Of a stretch of DNA of 15,407 bases, positions 1 to 8,400 are shown in pieces; the stretch's first letter is position 1, and each line of letters starts with the position of its first letter. This DNA comes from Spirochaetaceae bacterium (lineage in GTDB: Bacteria > Spirochaetota > Spirochaetia > B11-G9). The stretch is from assembly GCA_030600745.1 (NCBI GenBank), contig JAUVLL010000028.1, forward strand, positions 1 to 15,407, written 5' to 3'. A program made the position numbers and the translations under genes. The notes beneath the pieces are model-generated. The model saw only the letters and a list, made by a program, of their open reading frames with translations. It did no database searches and had not been told where the DNA came from.

Positions 1-1
1 A

Positions 2-445
2 GAACTTCTAAACTCTGTCGGAAGTGATTATGAGGATATCTATCCAATAATAAGCACTCTTCCTGAAATGAATGTACATTTTATTCCTGAATTTATCCTG
101 GAACAGGTCCTGGCTTATCCCTACGGAGGAGAGGTGATTGAGAATCACAATGCAATCTACAACACCCTTCTTTCACTTAGATTGAATGGTGAAATTACAA
201 CCGAGGGTTTACATGGACTTATAGAAACCGAAGGTCTGCAGGAACGTGTGTTTCACCATCTTGGAACAAAAACATGGTTTTGGAAAGTTGAAATTGCAAT
301 TAACAGGACTGCTGTAGAAGCAGTCATTGTTTGCTTTCCTGAGATTGGCAGCAATATGCCTGGAAGTGGAGTGGGATGGGATTACAGTTATAGCTTATAT
401 GCTTTTAGTGAAGCTGAATTTGGGATTGTAGAGTTAGAGGAGTAA
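2..445 (+). CDS. 3' end of a gene, possibly a GspK-like minor pseudopilin
   Basis: The reading frame is open from the window's left edge to the TAA at 443-445, so the ATG at 68 is probably internal and the 5' end is missing. The visible 147 residues contain a segment reading 'TLPEMNVHFIPEFILEQVLA', which recalls the 'INVNTAPxxVLxAL' segment of the helical domain of GspK-type minor pseudopilins (type II secretion / type IV pilus tips). A late 'HHLGTKTWFWKVEIAI' recalls the closing beta-strand region of that family ('S..FRL.A.v'). If correct, it would act at the tip of an envelope-spanning pseudopilus. The assignment rests on pattern memory only, and an unrelated family is quite possible. The next gene's ribosome-binding site lies inside its last codons, so the two may be co-transcribed. 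Confidence 0.4.
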   Translation, partial: ELLNSVGSDYEDIYPIISTLPEMNVHFIPEFILEQVLAYPYGGEVIENHNAIYNTLLSLRLNGEITTEGLHGLIETEGLQERVFHHLGTKTWFWKVEIAINRTAVEAVIVCFPEIGSNMPGSGVGWDYSYSLYAFSEAEFGIVELEE

Positions 446-451
446 ATTTGT

Positions 452-1243
452 ATGAGTAAAAGCGAAGTGATAAAACTTGATGAAATACAAAATAAGATTT
501 ATAGCATTCGTGGTTCGCAAGTAATGATTGACCGTGACCTGTCATCACTTTATGACGTAGAAACCAGAGTTTTGAATCAAGCTGTTAAACGAAATCGTGA
601 ACGTTTTCCTGAAGAATTTTGCTTTCAACTTAATGACAAAGAATTTGAAAATTGGAAATCACAAATTGTGATGTCCAAGGATGATAAAATGGGGTTAAGG
701 AGATCTCCGTATGTCTTTACTGAGCAGGGTGTTGCAATGCTTTCCGGAGTTTTACGCAGCCATACCTCAGTTATAATCAGTATTCAGATTATGAATGCCT
801 TTGTCAGTATGCGGCGCTTTATAGCTACCAATGCTTATATTTTCCAAAGGTTAGATACACTTGAAGTTAAACAAATTAATACTGATAAAAAAATTGGTAA
901 AGTATTAAATGCCATTGAGAGGAAAGATTTTCAACCAAAACAAGGTATTTTCTTTGATGGCCAGATTTTTGATGCTTATAAGTTTGTCTCAGATCTTATC
1001 CGTTCCGCAAAAGAATCAATTATTCTCATTGATAACTATGTTGATGATACTGTACTAATACATCTTACAAAGAGAAATAAAGATGTGAAAGTCACAATTC
1101 TTACCAAAATAATCTCAAAGCAGCTGGCATTGGATTTAAAAAAATGCAATGAACAGTATCCGGCTATAGAAATAAAAGAATTCAAAAATTCTCATGACCG
1201 TTTTATCATCATAGACAATTGCTTTATTACAAAAATTTCGTAA
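452..1243 (+). CDS. ORF6N-domain protein with truncated PLD-like C-terminus
   Basis: This 263-residue protein starts at the ATG at 452, preceded by AGAGGAG (436-442) lying inside the end of the upstream gene. Residues about 8-95 form an ORF6N domain: 'IYSIRGSQVMIDRDLSSLYD', then 'LNQAVKRNRERFPEEFCFQL', then 'SPYVFTEQGVAMLSGVLRS'. ORF6N/KilA-N domains are DNA-binding modules common in phages and mobile elements. A linker (about 125-155) leads to a phospholipase-D-like segment (about 157-256) ending in 'HDRFIIID', an HxRxxxxD variant of the HxKxxxxD motif. Relatives I recall continue with a 'GASLKDLGKKW'-like tail. Here translation stops about seven residues after the motif, and I cannot find that tail in another frame, so the C-terminus appears lost or replaced. 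Only one half-motif is present, so nuclease activity is doubtful without dimerisation. It is probably a mobile-element or phage relic, or an orphan regulator. Confidence 0.8.
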   Translation: MSKSEVIKLDEIQNKIYSIRGSQVMIDRDLSSLYDVETRVLNQAVKRNRERFPEEFCFQLNDKEFENWKSQIVMSKDDKMGLRRSPYVFTEQGVAMLSGVLRSHTSVIISIQIMNAFVSMRRFIATNAYIFQRLDTLEVKQINTDKKIGKVLNAIERKDFQPKQGIFFDGQIFDAYKFVSDLIRSAKESIILIDNYVDDTVLIHLTKRNKDVKVTILTKIISKQLALDLKKCNEQYPAIEIKEFKNSHDRFIIIDNCFITKIS

Positions 1244-1271
1244 TTGTAATTTCAGAAAAATTAATTATATA
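1244..1271 (+). promoter_or_regulatory. Candidate promoter for the small lipoprotein gene
   Basis: TTGTAA at 1244-1249 and TATATA at 1266-1271 are separated by 16 bases, a reasonable sigma-70-like arrangement. They lie just upstream of the strong ribosome-binding site (AAGGAAAGGA, 1289-1298) of the next gene. The surrounding DNA is very AT-rich, so a chance match is possible. Confidence 0.35.
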
Positions 1272-1304
1272 TAAATCTAATGTATATCAAGGAAAGGATG
1301 TAAA

Positions 1305-1762
1305 ATGAAGATTTACAAGATTGTAGTGTCAGTTTTTATTGTGGTATTGATTTGTGGATGTTATACAGTAAGTGGTAATATTATATCTCAAACTGCTGAT
1401 ATAGAAAAATACCAATATGCTGCTATTGGTGACATTATGGACTATGTGGTGCTAGCTCGTTAATGGATTTTGATATTCGGATCTATGATATTTTAGATAC
1501 CCCGAGAATTGAAATGGTTGGAGAAAAAGAGCTTGAAGGATTAACAGATATGCAACAAAAAGTGACGTTACTTATTAAATATTCAGTCTCACAGAGTTCT
1601 CATGAGTCCGTAGTCGCAATTACGTTTATTGATTACTTGACAGAAAGACCAATAGCCACATGTACTGGTGCATTTGGTTTGGGTATGGGTATGAATCATG
1701 ACTTAAAAGTCGCTACTAATCGAGCATTCGATCAGGTTCATTTGTTATTCTCAATAAAATAG
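1305..1762 (+). pseudogene. Small lipoprotein gene split by a one-base frameshift
   Basis: The ATG at 1305 follows the ribosome-binding site AAGGAAAGGA. The first frame (1305-1463, 52 residues) begins with a lipoprotein signal, 'VVLICGCYTVSG', where the last Cys would be lipidated. It stops at TAA 1461-1463. The second frame (1463-1762, 99 residues) has its own ATG overlapping that stop, but no ribosome-binding site of its own beyond possible coupling. Around 1446 the first frame reads 'DYVVLAR', while the other frame reads 'GASSLMDFDIRIYD'. Adding one G at 1446 gives 'DYGGASSLMDFDIRIYD' without a break, so the original was most likely one lipoprotein of about 152 residues. The C-terminal part has a 'RPIATCTGAFGLG' stretch and an 'ATNRAFDQV' helix, which I associate loosely with small spirochaete lipoproteins of unknown function. 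Alternatives are a sequencing error, real decay, or two coupled genes. Confidence 0.65.
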
Positions 1763-1799
1763 GGGACAATATTTAAAGACAGAGGGACGGGACAGCAAA

Positions 1800-2081
1800 A
1801 TGTTGAAAATATTATTAAAAGACGATCCAGATCTTCAAAAGCCTCATGACAAATATGAGAAATTTACCAGTGACAAAAAATTAAGGTATCAGGCTATCTC
1901 CCGTGAAAAATTTATAAGAGATCAACTCTCAAGAGAAGGAGCGGCTTATGACGAGGGAGAACAGAAGGGAGCTTACAAGAAATCTCTCAAAGCAGCACGG
2001 GTACTAAAAGAATCCGATATTTCGATAGAAATTATAATAAAAAGTACTGGATTGACCGTTGAGGAAATAGAAAAATTATAG
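1800..2081 (+). pseudogene. C-terminal fragment of an Rpn/PD-(D/E)XK transposase-family protein
   Basis: The 93-residue frame matches the C-terminal end of the Rpn (recombination-promoting nuclease / putative transposase, PD-(D/E)XK) family. It has a 'DPDLQKPHDKYEKFTSD' segment, a basic helical stretch with 'SREKFIRDQLSREGAAYDEG', and the closing 'IIKSTGLTVEEIEKL', the usual end of these proteins. The nuclease core that normally fills roughly 200 preceding residues is absent. The frame is open upstream only to about 1758, and no ribosome-binding site precedes the ATG at 1800. It is therefore best read as the leftover tail of an inactivated element rather than a working gene. The bases just before it carry a GGGAC tandem (1784-1793), possibly part of the old insertion boundary. 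Confidence 0.65.
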
Positions 2082-2264
2082 ATCTGCAGCGCAATCCGGT
2101 TAACTACTCTTTATCAGTAATCCATCTCCTCAAGCATTAATAACTTCAATCGTCTTTATACTCTTAATATCAAATAATTTTAAAAAAAAATAAAAATATC
2201 CCAAATTCCTGAAGCAGGATCACAAATTCACCAGTACTACTATATAAGAAACAATAAATTTATT
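2082..2264 (+). other. AT-rich intergenic stretch before the giant-protein operon
   Basis: No coding frame or convincing hairpin terminator is visible here. A homopolymer-rich stretch (about 2177-2197, mostly A and T) could act as an upstream promoter element. TATATA at 2241-2246, or TACTAT at 2238-2243, are possible -10 hexamers for the downstream operon. I find no good -35 at 16-18 bases from either, so no promoter is called. Confidence 0.3.
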
Positions 2265-2279
2265 TTGAGTGTGGTATTG

Positions 2280-2984
2280 ATGAGAAAGTTAATGTTGGTA
2301 AGTACAGGTTTTTATATTGTAGTTGTTACTGTACTGTTTTTTCAGGCGAAAACTGCCTTCCTTGAGATTAATAAAAGTCTAAACACAGTACAAGAGAATC
2401 AGATGAATTTTGAAACTCTAATTTCCAGGTTCTACTTGCAACTGAATCAAAAAATCATAGAACTTTCCAAAGATACTGAGGACCAAAATAGAAATCTTGG
2501 TATTGCCCTTAACAAAGTAAAGAATTCAAACCTCATGGCAATAGGGGAAGTAAAGAATCTTATAGCCACCTACACAGCGGAAGTAAAGAATAAAAATGCC
2601 GTTACAAGATTACTTGCTGTCAACGCTCTTGTGGAATCTGATGGCTCAACACAGCAACTTTTGGGTGAAGGAACTCTTAAGTATAATGAGGGAAATTTTA
2701 CCGAAGCTATAAAAGTATATAGAAGCATTCTTGATGCAGATCCCTCAAATACAGAAGCCCTTTGTTATCATAATGTATCCCTGTATTACCAGAATCCAGG
2801 AGACAGGAGCAACTTCCCCGGAATAAGGAAGAATCTTATTCCTCTTCTTGAGGGAGATTTAATTAGCAGTAATGATAAATCAATGGTTCTAAATGTACTC
2901 CTTGAAATAAGCAGAGAGGAAAGCGATTCTGCTTCCATGAAACAATATCAGAATGCCCTGCAACAGCTGGAGGATGGTGAGTAA
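2280..2984 (+). CDS. Membrane-anchored coiled-coil and TPR protein
   Basis: I prefer the ATG at 2280 (234 residues) over an in-frame TTG at 2265, because it puts the charged 'MRK' directly before the hydrophobic segment. Neither start has a strong ribosome-binding site. Residues about 4-24 ('LMLVSTGFYIVVVTVLFFQA') form a single membrane segment or uncleaved signal anchor. Residues about 28-90 are rich in Asn, Gln, Lys and Glu with heptad-like spacing, probably a coiled coil. Residues about 128-165 form a clear tetratricopeptide repeat ('GTLKYNEGNFTEAIKVYRSI', then 'DADPSNTEALCYHNVSLYY'), and a second helical-hairpin region follows to the end. TPR proteins serve as docking scaffolds. Its place as first gene of an operon with envelope proteins and a giant exported protein suggests a periplasm-facing assembly or secretion adaptor, but this is inference. 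Its stop directly abuts the next gene's start. Confidence 0.7.
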   Translation: MRKLMLVSTGFYIVVVTVLFFQAKTAFLEINKSLNTVQENQMNFETLISRFYLQLNQKIIELSKDTEDQNRNLGIALNKVKNSNLMAIGEVKNLIATYTAEVKNKNAVTRLLAVNALVESDGSTQQLLGEGTLKYNEGNFTEAIKVYRSILDADPSNTEALCYHNVSLYYQNPGDRSNFPGIRKNLIPLLEGDLISSNDKSMVLNVLLEISREESDSASMKQYQNALQQLEDGE

Positions 2985-4001
2985 ATGAGACAAAAAAAAC
3001 TGCTAATATCTATAGTATATGCATTCATGGCCGTATCTGCCTGGAGTTTTGATCTCAGCCTTGCAAATCTTTATCAGTATAGCCCTGACGGTAAAACCTT
3101 TACAGAAAAAAATATCACAGGAGATCTGTTTAAGAGTTTAAGAGAAACAGATAAAGAGGGAATACTTTATCTCTCGGGAACAAAAAGCACAGCAATCCCG
3201 AAATCGATCCTGGATACAGCACTTTTGAGTGAAGCAGAGAACAGTGATTTTATTCTTTACGGGTTTCTGAAAGTAACAGGAAATTACTATGACTTTGAAG
3301 TAAAGCTATATGACCGTGTTGAAGGAGAGATAAAAACCATCTTTTATGCGAAGAATACCACTTCAGATTACGATGAGTTAGTTCGGACAATGTCGATGCG
3401 AATCGTAACATACTTCTATAAAACTCTTGGTGTTACAAAACGAATTGAAGAAGAAAGCAAAGAAAGTGGTGTCATTGACATTGAATCAGGTCTTGGATAC
3501 TGGATTCCCTTTGATCCCTTGGCAGAAAGTCTGATAGGGCTTGTATCGGTTCACTTAAGCAGCAGTCTGACTCCTATGGATCCTCTTTTTAAATGGGATA
3601 TTTTTACCTTTGCACTCAGCTACGGTATTGGAGGGGACTATTCACTGGGCATGAGCAGAGAGGGTTTTGAAAGCTACTTTCTTCATTCAGTAAGAGCTGG
3701 TTTTCCTGTTACTTTATCTGCAATCTGGCATTACAGGAATAAAATTATCCTGCAGATTGTACCTGAACTTCAGCTCGATATTCTGGTGCAGGATCGTCTG
3801 TATGAAAGTGTGGTGAGAGAAAAAAGTGCTGCATTTTCTTTGTCTGCCTCCCTGGGATATGAATATCTTTTTACAGAAAAACGACTTTCATTAGGGTTTG
3901 CAACCCGGCTGCATACGGCATTTTATGAAAATATACTATTTTCCATAGAACCCACTTTCTACTGCAGATACAGATTTAATCCTGCGAACAAAGGAATTTA
4001 A
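2985..4001 (+). CDS. Signal-peptide protein: FlgO/TolB-N-like domain plus beta-barrel
   Basis: The start codon touches the previous stop, and GGAGG at 2969-2973 serves as ribosome-binding site, so the two are likely translationally coupled. Residues 1-21 look like a Sec signal peptide ('LLISIVYAFMAVSAWS', cleaved before FD). Residues about 22-155 contain 'SDFILYGFLKVTGNYYDFEV' followed by a 'KLYDRVEGEI' strand and a helix, the pattern of the FlgO/TolB-N-like alpha/beta fold (a 'sensing' or docking domain found in envelope proteins). From about residue 165 on, alternating hydrophobic and aromatic strands with short turns run to the end, closing with 'IEPTFYCRYRF' plus seven further residues, as in an outer-membrane beta-barrel of about 8 to 10 strands. 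It is likely an outer-membrane protein with a periplasmic domain. Its placement between the TPR protein and two lipoproteins makes it a candidate anchor or outlet for the giant protein downstream; this role is inferred. Confidence 0.6.
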   Translation: MRQKKLLISIVYAFMAVSAWSFDLSLANLYQYSPDGKTFTEKNITGDLFKSLRETDKEGILYLSGTKSTAIPKSILDTALLSEAENSDFILYGFLKVTGNYYDFEVKLYDRVEGEIKTIFYAKNTTSDYDELVRTMSMRIVTYFYKTLGVTKRIEEESKESGVIDIESGLGYWIPFDPLAESLIGLVSVHLSSSLTPMDPLFKWDIFTFALSYGIGGDYSLGMSREGFESYFLHSVRAGFPVTLSAIWHYRNKIILQIVPELQLDILVQDRLYESVVREKSAAFSLSASLGYEYLFTEKRLSLGFATRLHTAFYENILFSIEPTFYCRYRFNPANKGI

Positions 4002-4002
4002 A

Positions 4003-4779
4003 ATGAAGATACGATCTTTAGTCATTATAGTGATTTCACTTATCATGCTGTCATGTTCCGAAGGGCTTTTGGGAGATATGCTGCGGGTTATCACAGACCC
4101 TGTTGTCGAAGTGCCGTCTGTAACCTCTTTTGTAAAAGAAGAAACAATAGAAATAAGCTGGGATGATGATCCCGGAGCTGATGAATACATCCTTTTCAGA
4201 GCTGTGGATACAGCTGTTCCTGTATATGAAATAATCTATCAGGGAACGAACCTTTCTGTAATTGATACCGATGTAATTAATGGAGCTGGAAACAGATATC
4301 TATTTACTCTTGGAAAGGTTAGGGGCACAAGGCTGTTTGGTCCGTCAGATCCTGTTCTGGGTGTAGGGAGTATGGTCATACAGGATGAACTGGAAAATAA
4401 TGATACAAAAGTAAAATCTACAAAACTGATTTGGGATCTTGATGCTAATCTCTACTACTACCTTTCCTACAGTGGTGCGGAAGTGGAAGATTATGACTGG
4501 TATAACGTAACTGTCCCCCCAAGAAGGCAGGCCAATATAGTCATAACTCAGGAAAATCTGGTTGGATTGAATACCTGGATGTATCTATCTCTTGAAGGTC
4601 ACCTGCCGGAAATAATAGCAAACAGTACAGGGATCCCCCTAAAGAACTATTCCTACGAAGAGAAAAACTTTTATTTCATGATTTCACCAATTCCCGCGGA
4701 GTTTTATGCTGATCCACCCACTGCGGGGGGAAGTCTTATTAATTATCATATTTTTGTTGAATCTATTACAGGCTTATAA
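4003..4779 (+). CDS. Lipoprotein with Fn3-like and PPC-like domains
   Basis: This 258-residue protein begins one base after the previous stop; AAGGAA at 3991-3996 is the ribosome-binding site. The N-terminus 'VIIVISLIMLSCSEG' is a lipoprotein signal with the lipidated Cys at about residue 18. Residues about 38-125 ('TIEISWDDDPGADEYILFRA', ending 'GPSDPVLGVGS') have the hallmarks of a fibronectin type III-like beta-sandwich. Residues about 128-250 start 'QDELENNDTKVKSTKLI' and include 'VEDYDWYNVTVPPRRQANI', closely resembling the pre-peptidase C-terminal (PPC) domain pattern 'D.yEpNDt ... DvDwYkvtvp'. Such domains usually mediate binding or secretion at the cell surface of exported enzymes. 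Here no enzyme domain is attached, so it is probably a surface or periplasmic accessory that binds a partner, plausibly the giant protein encoded two genes on. Confidence 0.7.
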   Translation: MKIRSLVIIVISLIMLSCSEGLLGDMLRVITDPVVEVPSVTSFVKEETIEISWDDDPGADEYILFRAVDTAVPVYEIIYQGTNLSVIDTDVINGAGNRYLFTLGKVRGTRLFGPSDPVLGVGSMVIQDELENNDTKVKSTKLIWDLDANLYYYLSYSGAEVEDYDWYNVTVPPRRQANIVITQENLVGLNTWMYLSLEGHLPEIIANSTGIPLKNYSYEEKNFYFMISPIPAEFYADPPTAGGSLINYHIFVESITGL

Positions 4780-4802
4780 AAAATTGGGGAGAGACGCAGT
4801 AG

Positions 4803-5465
4803 ATGAAAAATACTAAGCTCATCATGGCAGAAATTTCACTTCTGGTAACTATATTTCTTTTTTTGACAGGGTGTCCGAAGACTCCGGAGATATATGTAGT
4901 TAAAGAACCATTAGATTCTTCTGTGATAGAGGAAAACTCAGAAATTTTTATTGAAGATCCCGCTACAGGTATAATCGGTTTTGAAACAAACGACACGAAA
5001 TATTCGGGTGGGTACGGATATACTTTATGGACTGAAGATGATGGCATTCAGGATCCTTTTATACATCTGAATGTGACTCTTAAAAAAATCAGTGGGAATG
5101 ATGTTGCAGGATACGGCATTATTTTCGGAAGTTATGAAGATACAATGCTGATTGTGCTTATAAACACAAAAAAAGAATTTGTAATTGGAGAGTTGGAAGG
5201 AAATCTTTTTACCGAATTGCAGGCATGGACCGAAGCTGCCAATCTTAAACCCGGTTACAACCAGTCAAATATTATTGACATAAACTACGACCCTTCAAGT
5301 GAAGATTTTTCTCTTACTTTCAATGGAGATGAGACTGCTGTTGTTATATTTCGGGATGATGAAGAACCGTTTCATACGACCGGGAAGGATGGGTACATCG
5401 TAGTTATCTCTCCACTGGATAATTTCCCCGGAATACCTGTTTCTATAACATTTAAAAAAAATTAA
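4803..5465 (+). CDS. Lipoprotein with lectin/DUF1080-like beta-sandwich
   Basis: This 220-residue protein is preceded by GGGGAGAG (4786-4793). Its N-terminus carries a lipoprotein signal ('VTIFLFLTGCPKTPE'; the Cys at about residue 24 is the lipidated residue). After a short linker, the rest follows the strand layout of the concanavalin A-like / 3-keto-disaccharide hydrolase (DUF1080) fold: 'AGYGIIFGSYEDTMLIVLIN', then 'FVIGELEGNLFTELQAWTEA', then 'IIDINYDPSSEDFSLTFNGD'. Such domains bind carbohydrate or act as adhesive modules. I see no clear catalytic residues, so an adhesive or substrate-binding role on the cell surface is more likely than hydrolysis. It is the last gene before the giant YD-repeat gene (14-base gap), so it may be an accessory of that protein. 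Confidence 0.6.
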   Translation: MKNTKLIMAEISLLVTIFLFLTGCPKTPEIYVVKEPLDSSVIEENSEIFIEDPATGIIGFETNDTKYSGGYGYTLWTEDDGIQDPFIHLNVTLKKISGNDVAGYGIIFGSYEDTMLIVLINTKKEFVIGELEGNLFTELQAWTEAANLKPGYNQSNIIDINYDPSSEDFSLTFNGDETAVVIFRDDEEPFHTTGKDGYIVVISPLDNFPGIPVSITFKKN

Positions 5466-5479
5466 AGGAGCTTTAAGAG

Positions 5480-8400
5480 ATGAATATTATAAGGGACAAC
5501 AAAGTATTTATAATCCAGATCCTTTTTACTTTATTAATTGTTTCCTTTCCTCTTGTTGCAGAAGATGCACAGAAGACCGATGCCCCTGTGGATATGTTTT
5601 CCCAAAAAGTAACACCTGATAATAAGTGTATTCTTAAATACGATGGCATAATACTGGAAATTCCTGCAGGAGCAGTTGAAGAAGATGTTATAATAAAAAT
5701 TATCAAACTCGGGTCTATACATGGTGTTAATGATACTATGAAAAATGTAACAGTCGGTGCAGTATCCTATCGTTTTGAACCGTCAGGGATCCATCTAAAA
5801 AAGAATATCAGGGTTTCCATACCATTTAACAAGGCTCTGCTTGATTCAGAAACGTCTCTTTCCAATCTTTTTACCTGGTTCTATGATAAAGACAGAAGAA
5901 AATGGGAACGTCTCCCCCGGGTAGAAATAGATAAAAAAAATATTGTTGTTGTAAGTCTTACAAATCACTTTACAGATATGATAAACGCAACTCTGAAAAT
6001 GCCCGAAAATCCCGGCCCTGTTAACTTTGATATTAACAGTATAAAAAATCTGGAAGCAGCTAATCCTTCTGCCGGTGTAATGAGTTTAAAAGGATTAACT
6101 CCTGATTCTACAGGAAGTGCATCTTTCCGGATTCCATTAAACCTTCCGCCCGGCCGTGGAAGCGCGTATCCAAATCTTGTATTAAGCTACAACAGTGAAA
6201 GTCTAAACAGCTGGATGGGAAGGGGCTTTAATATTTCCGTTTCATCTATTACAACAGATACACGTTTTGGACTTCCGGATTATGACGATACTGACACATA
6301 TATTCTTGATGGCGAGGAACTTATACTTACTAGCGGTTTTTTCAGCTTTCCAAAATATTATCAACCTCGTGTAGAGAAAGAGTTTAAACAAATAATAAGA
6401 AAGCAGGAAGACAGAATTGATTACTGGGAAGTTACAGATAAAAACGGAAGAATGCAGACATTCGGTACAGAGGAGGGATGGATTGGTTCCGATAGGAATA
6501 ACCATTCAAAAACATATACATGGTATCTGACAAAAGAAAAGGATGCAAATGGGAACACGGTCCACTACATCTATGATTATGACAGTGCTAATAAATATAC
6601 CTATCTAAAAGAGATAAGATATTCAGGGCATGATACTGGAAACACGGTTGTTGACGGACTTTACAAAGTTGTTTTTAATACTGATACATCAGATGAATAT
6701 GGACCCAGACCGGACAGGAGAATAGATGCCAGAGGTACCTTTGTATCCAAACTGATAAGGCGGCTTGATGAGGTACAGATATTCTACAATGGTGATGTTT
6801 TTCGTACATATGCCTTTGGGTATAAGCAGAATGAGTTCGGACAAACGGTATTAAAAAGTTTTACCGAACTTGACGGCAGCGGGAATGAGTTTTATGCGTA
6901 TGGGTTTGATTATAATAAATTGACTCCACATGAAGACGGAGCAGGTGTTATTGCCTATGATGGATTTGGAACTGATCCTGTTGATTGGGGATATATTTCC
7001 GATGATACTTTCCCTGGGTTAAATCAAAGTGGTACATTTGGAGTTGGAGCGAGTTTATATCTGGGGCTTACAGTAAAGATGCTAAAGTATAGTAAATGGT
7101 TTAATTGGGATTGGAAAACAATAGCATCACTAGGAGTAAGGGGAGGAGTTAACTTTTCAGGAACTATTGCCAATTCAACACTTTTAGATATAAATGGAGA
7201 TGGACTTCCTGATGCTGTTTGGAAAGATAGCGGTGTTTTACGAGGGTATAGGAATACAGGGAATAGTTTTGATACAAGCACAAGTAATGATATTGCCCTT
7301 TCCGGTCTGCCTGGGCTTTTAAACAGCAGTTATCAAAAAGGGTACAGTCTGGGTGCTTCTGCAAGCATTGGATCAGTTGGCGGATCTATTTCCTGGCAGA
7401 ATAACTGGACAGAAGGACTGACAGCCTTTAATGATATTAATGGTGATGGATTTATTGATTTTTTAAAGTCAGATGATGATCAATTCTATATGAATACACT
7501 TACCGGATTTACACCTACTGACTATACTACAAATATAAATATTGAAGTTACACAATCTGAAAATTTTGCAGAGAAGGAAGAGGATTATAAAAGGACTTAT
7601 TATATACAGGAGCCTGTTCGGAAGTGGAAGGCATTTTCCAGTGGAAATATAGAAATAAGTCAAACAGTCGGCTTCGTAGATAATGATTATGATTATGATT
7701 CTATGGATTCGGTAAAGGCAGTAACATATCCTGAAGAAGGGAATGCTATATCTTCTATACTTGTAAGTTCAGGATATCCCTCTGATCCGGTTCTCCGTAG
7801 TATTAATAATGTTAAAGTTGGAGATGAAGTATTTTTCCATATGGATGTAGGGGATGATTCCCGGGGAGATGATATTAAATGGGATATAAATATAGCCTAC
7901 ACTGATATAAACTATTTCGAAAATATGAATGAGGCTGCAATTATTATTCCGGAAGAATTTTATTTATACAATAATTTTCCTGATATAAGGCTTGAAATTC
8001 TTTATGAAAGGACTCCTTCTAATATTCCATGGATACTTGATTATACTTTAAAAACTAACTGGAAAAATTTTCTTGACCAGGCTGCTGTTGATGCAATTAT
8101 TGAACATTCCCTGTTTGTTCCGGGACGGATACCTGAAGCTATATTTACTGAGATTTTTGGTAAGGCAAGTTTAACAGAAATCCAGAATTACGAAGGAGGA
8201 GGAGTCTTCCCCGGTGGTCAGGCTGCCCTTATAGATGCATATCTTTACCGGCCGGAATTTGAAGATTTTGTTCGTATTAATTCCGGTGCCGATGATACGA
8301 TTAGCGAAACATTGGTTTTGGCAGAACTAAGCATGGGTGAGCTGCAGGAATTATTCTACTATAATGATTTTACAGGCAGCAATATATATCCTGATGAATT

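Noticed and set aside
1436..1466. Programmed ribosomal frameshift at the lipoprotein break
   Set aside because: No slippery heptamer (X XXY YYZ) or downstream stem is visible at the junction; a simple one-base deletion explains it better.
2241..2246. TATATA as the operon's -10 box
   Set aside because: No acceptable -35 lies 16-18 bases upstream, and the region is so AT-rich that the match has little weight.
3936..4190. 84-residue minus-strand frame overlapping the barrel and lipoprotein genes
   Set aside because: It spans the junction of two well-supported plus-strand genes and shows no domain or start signal.
4766..5047. 93-residue minus-strand frame
   Set aside because: It is antisense to the second lipoprotein's signal and first strands, with no independent support.
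7679..7712. GAT/TAT microsatellite-like run as a phase-variation repeat
   Set aside because: It is only a short imperfect run encoding Asp/Tyr residues in frame; too short and irregular to suggest slippage control.
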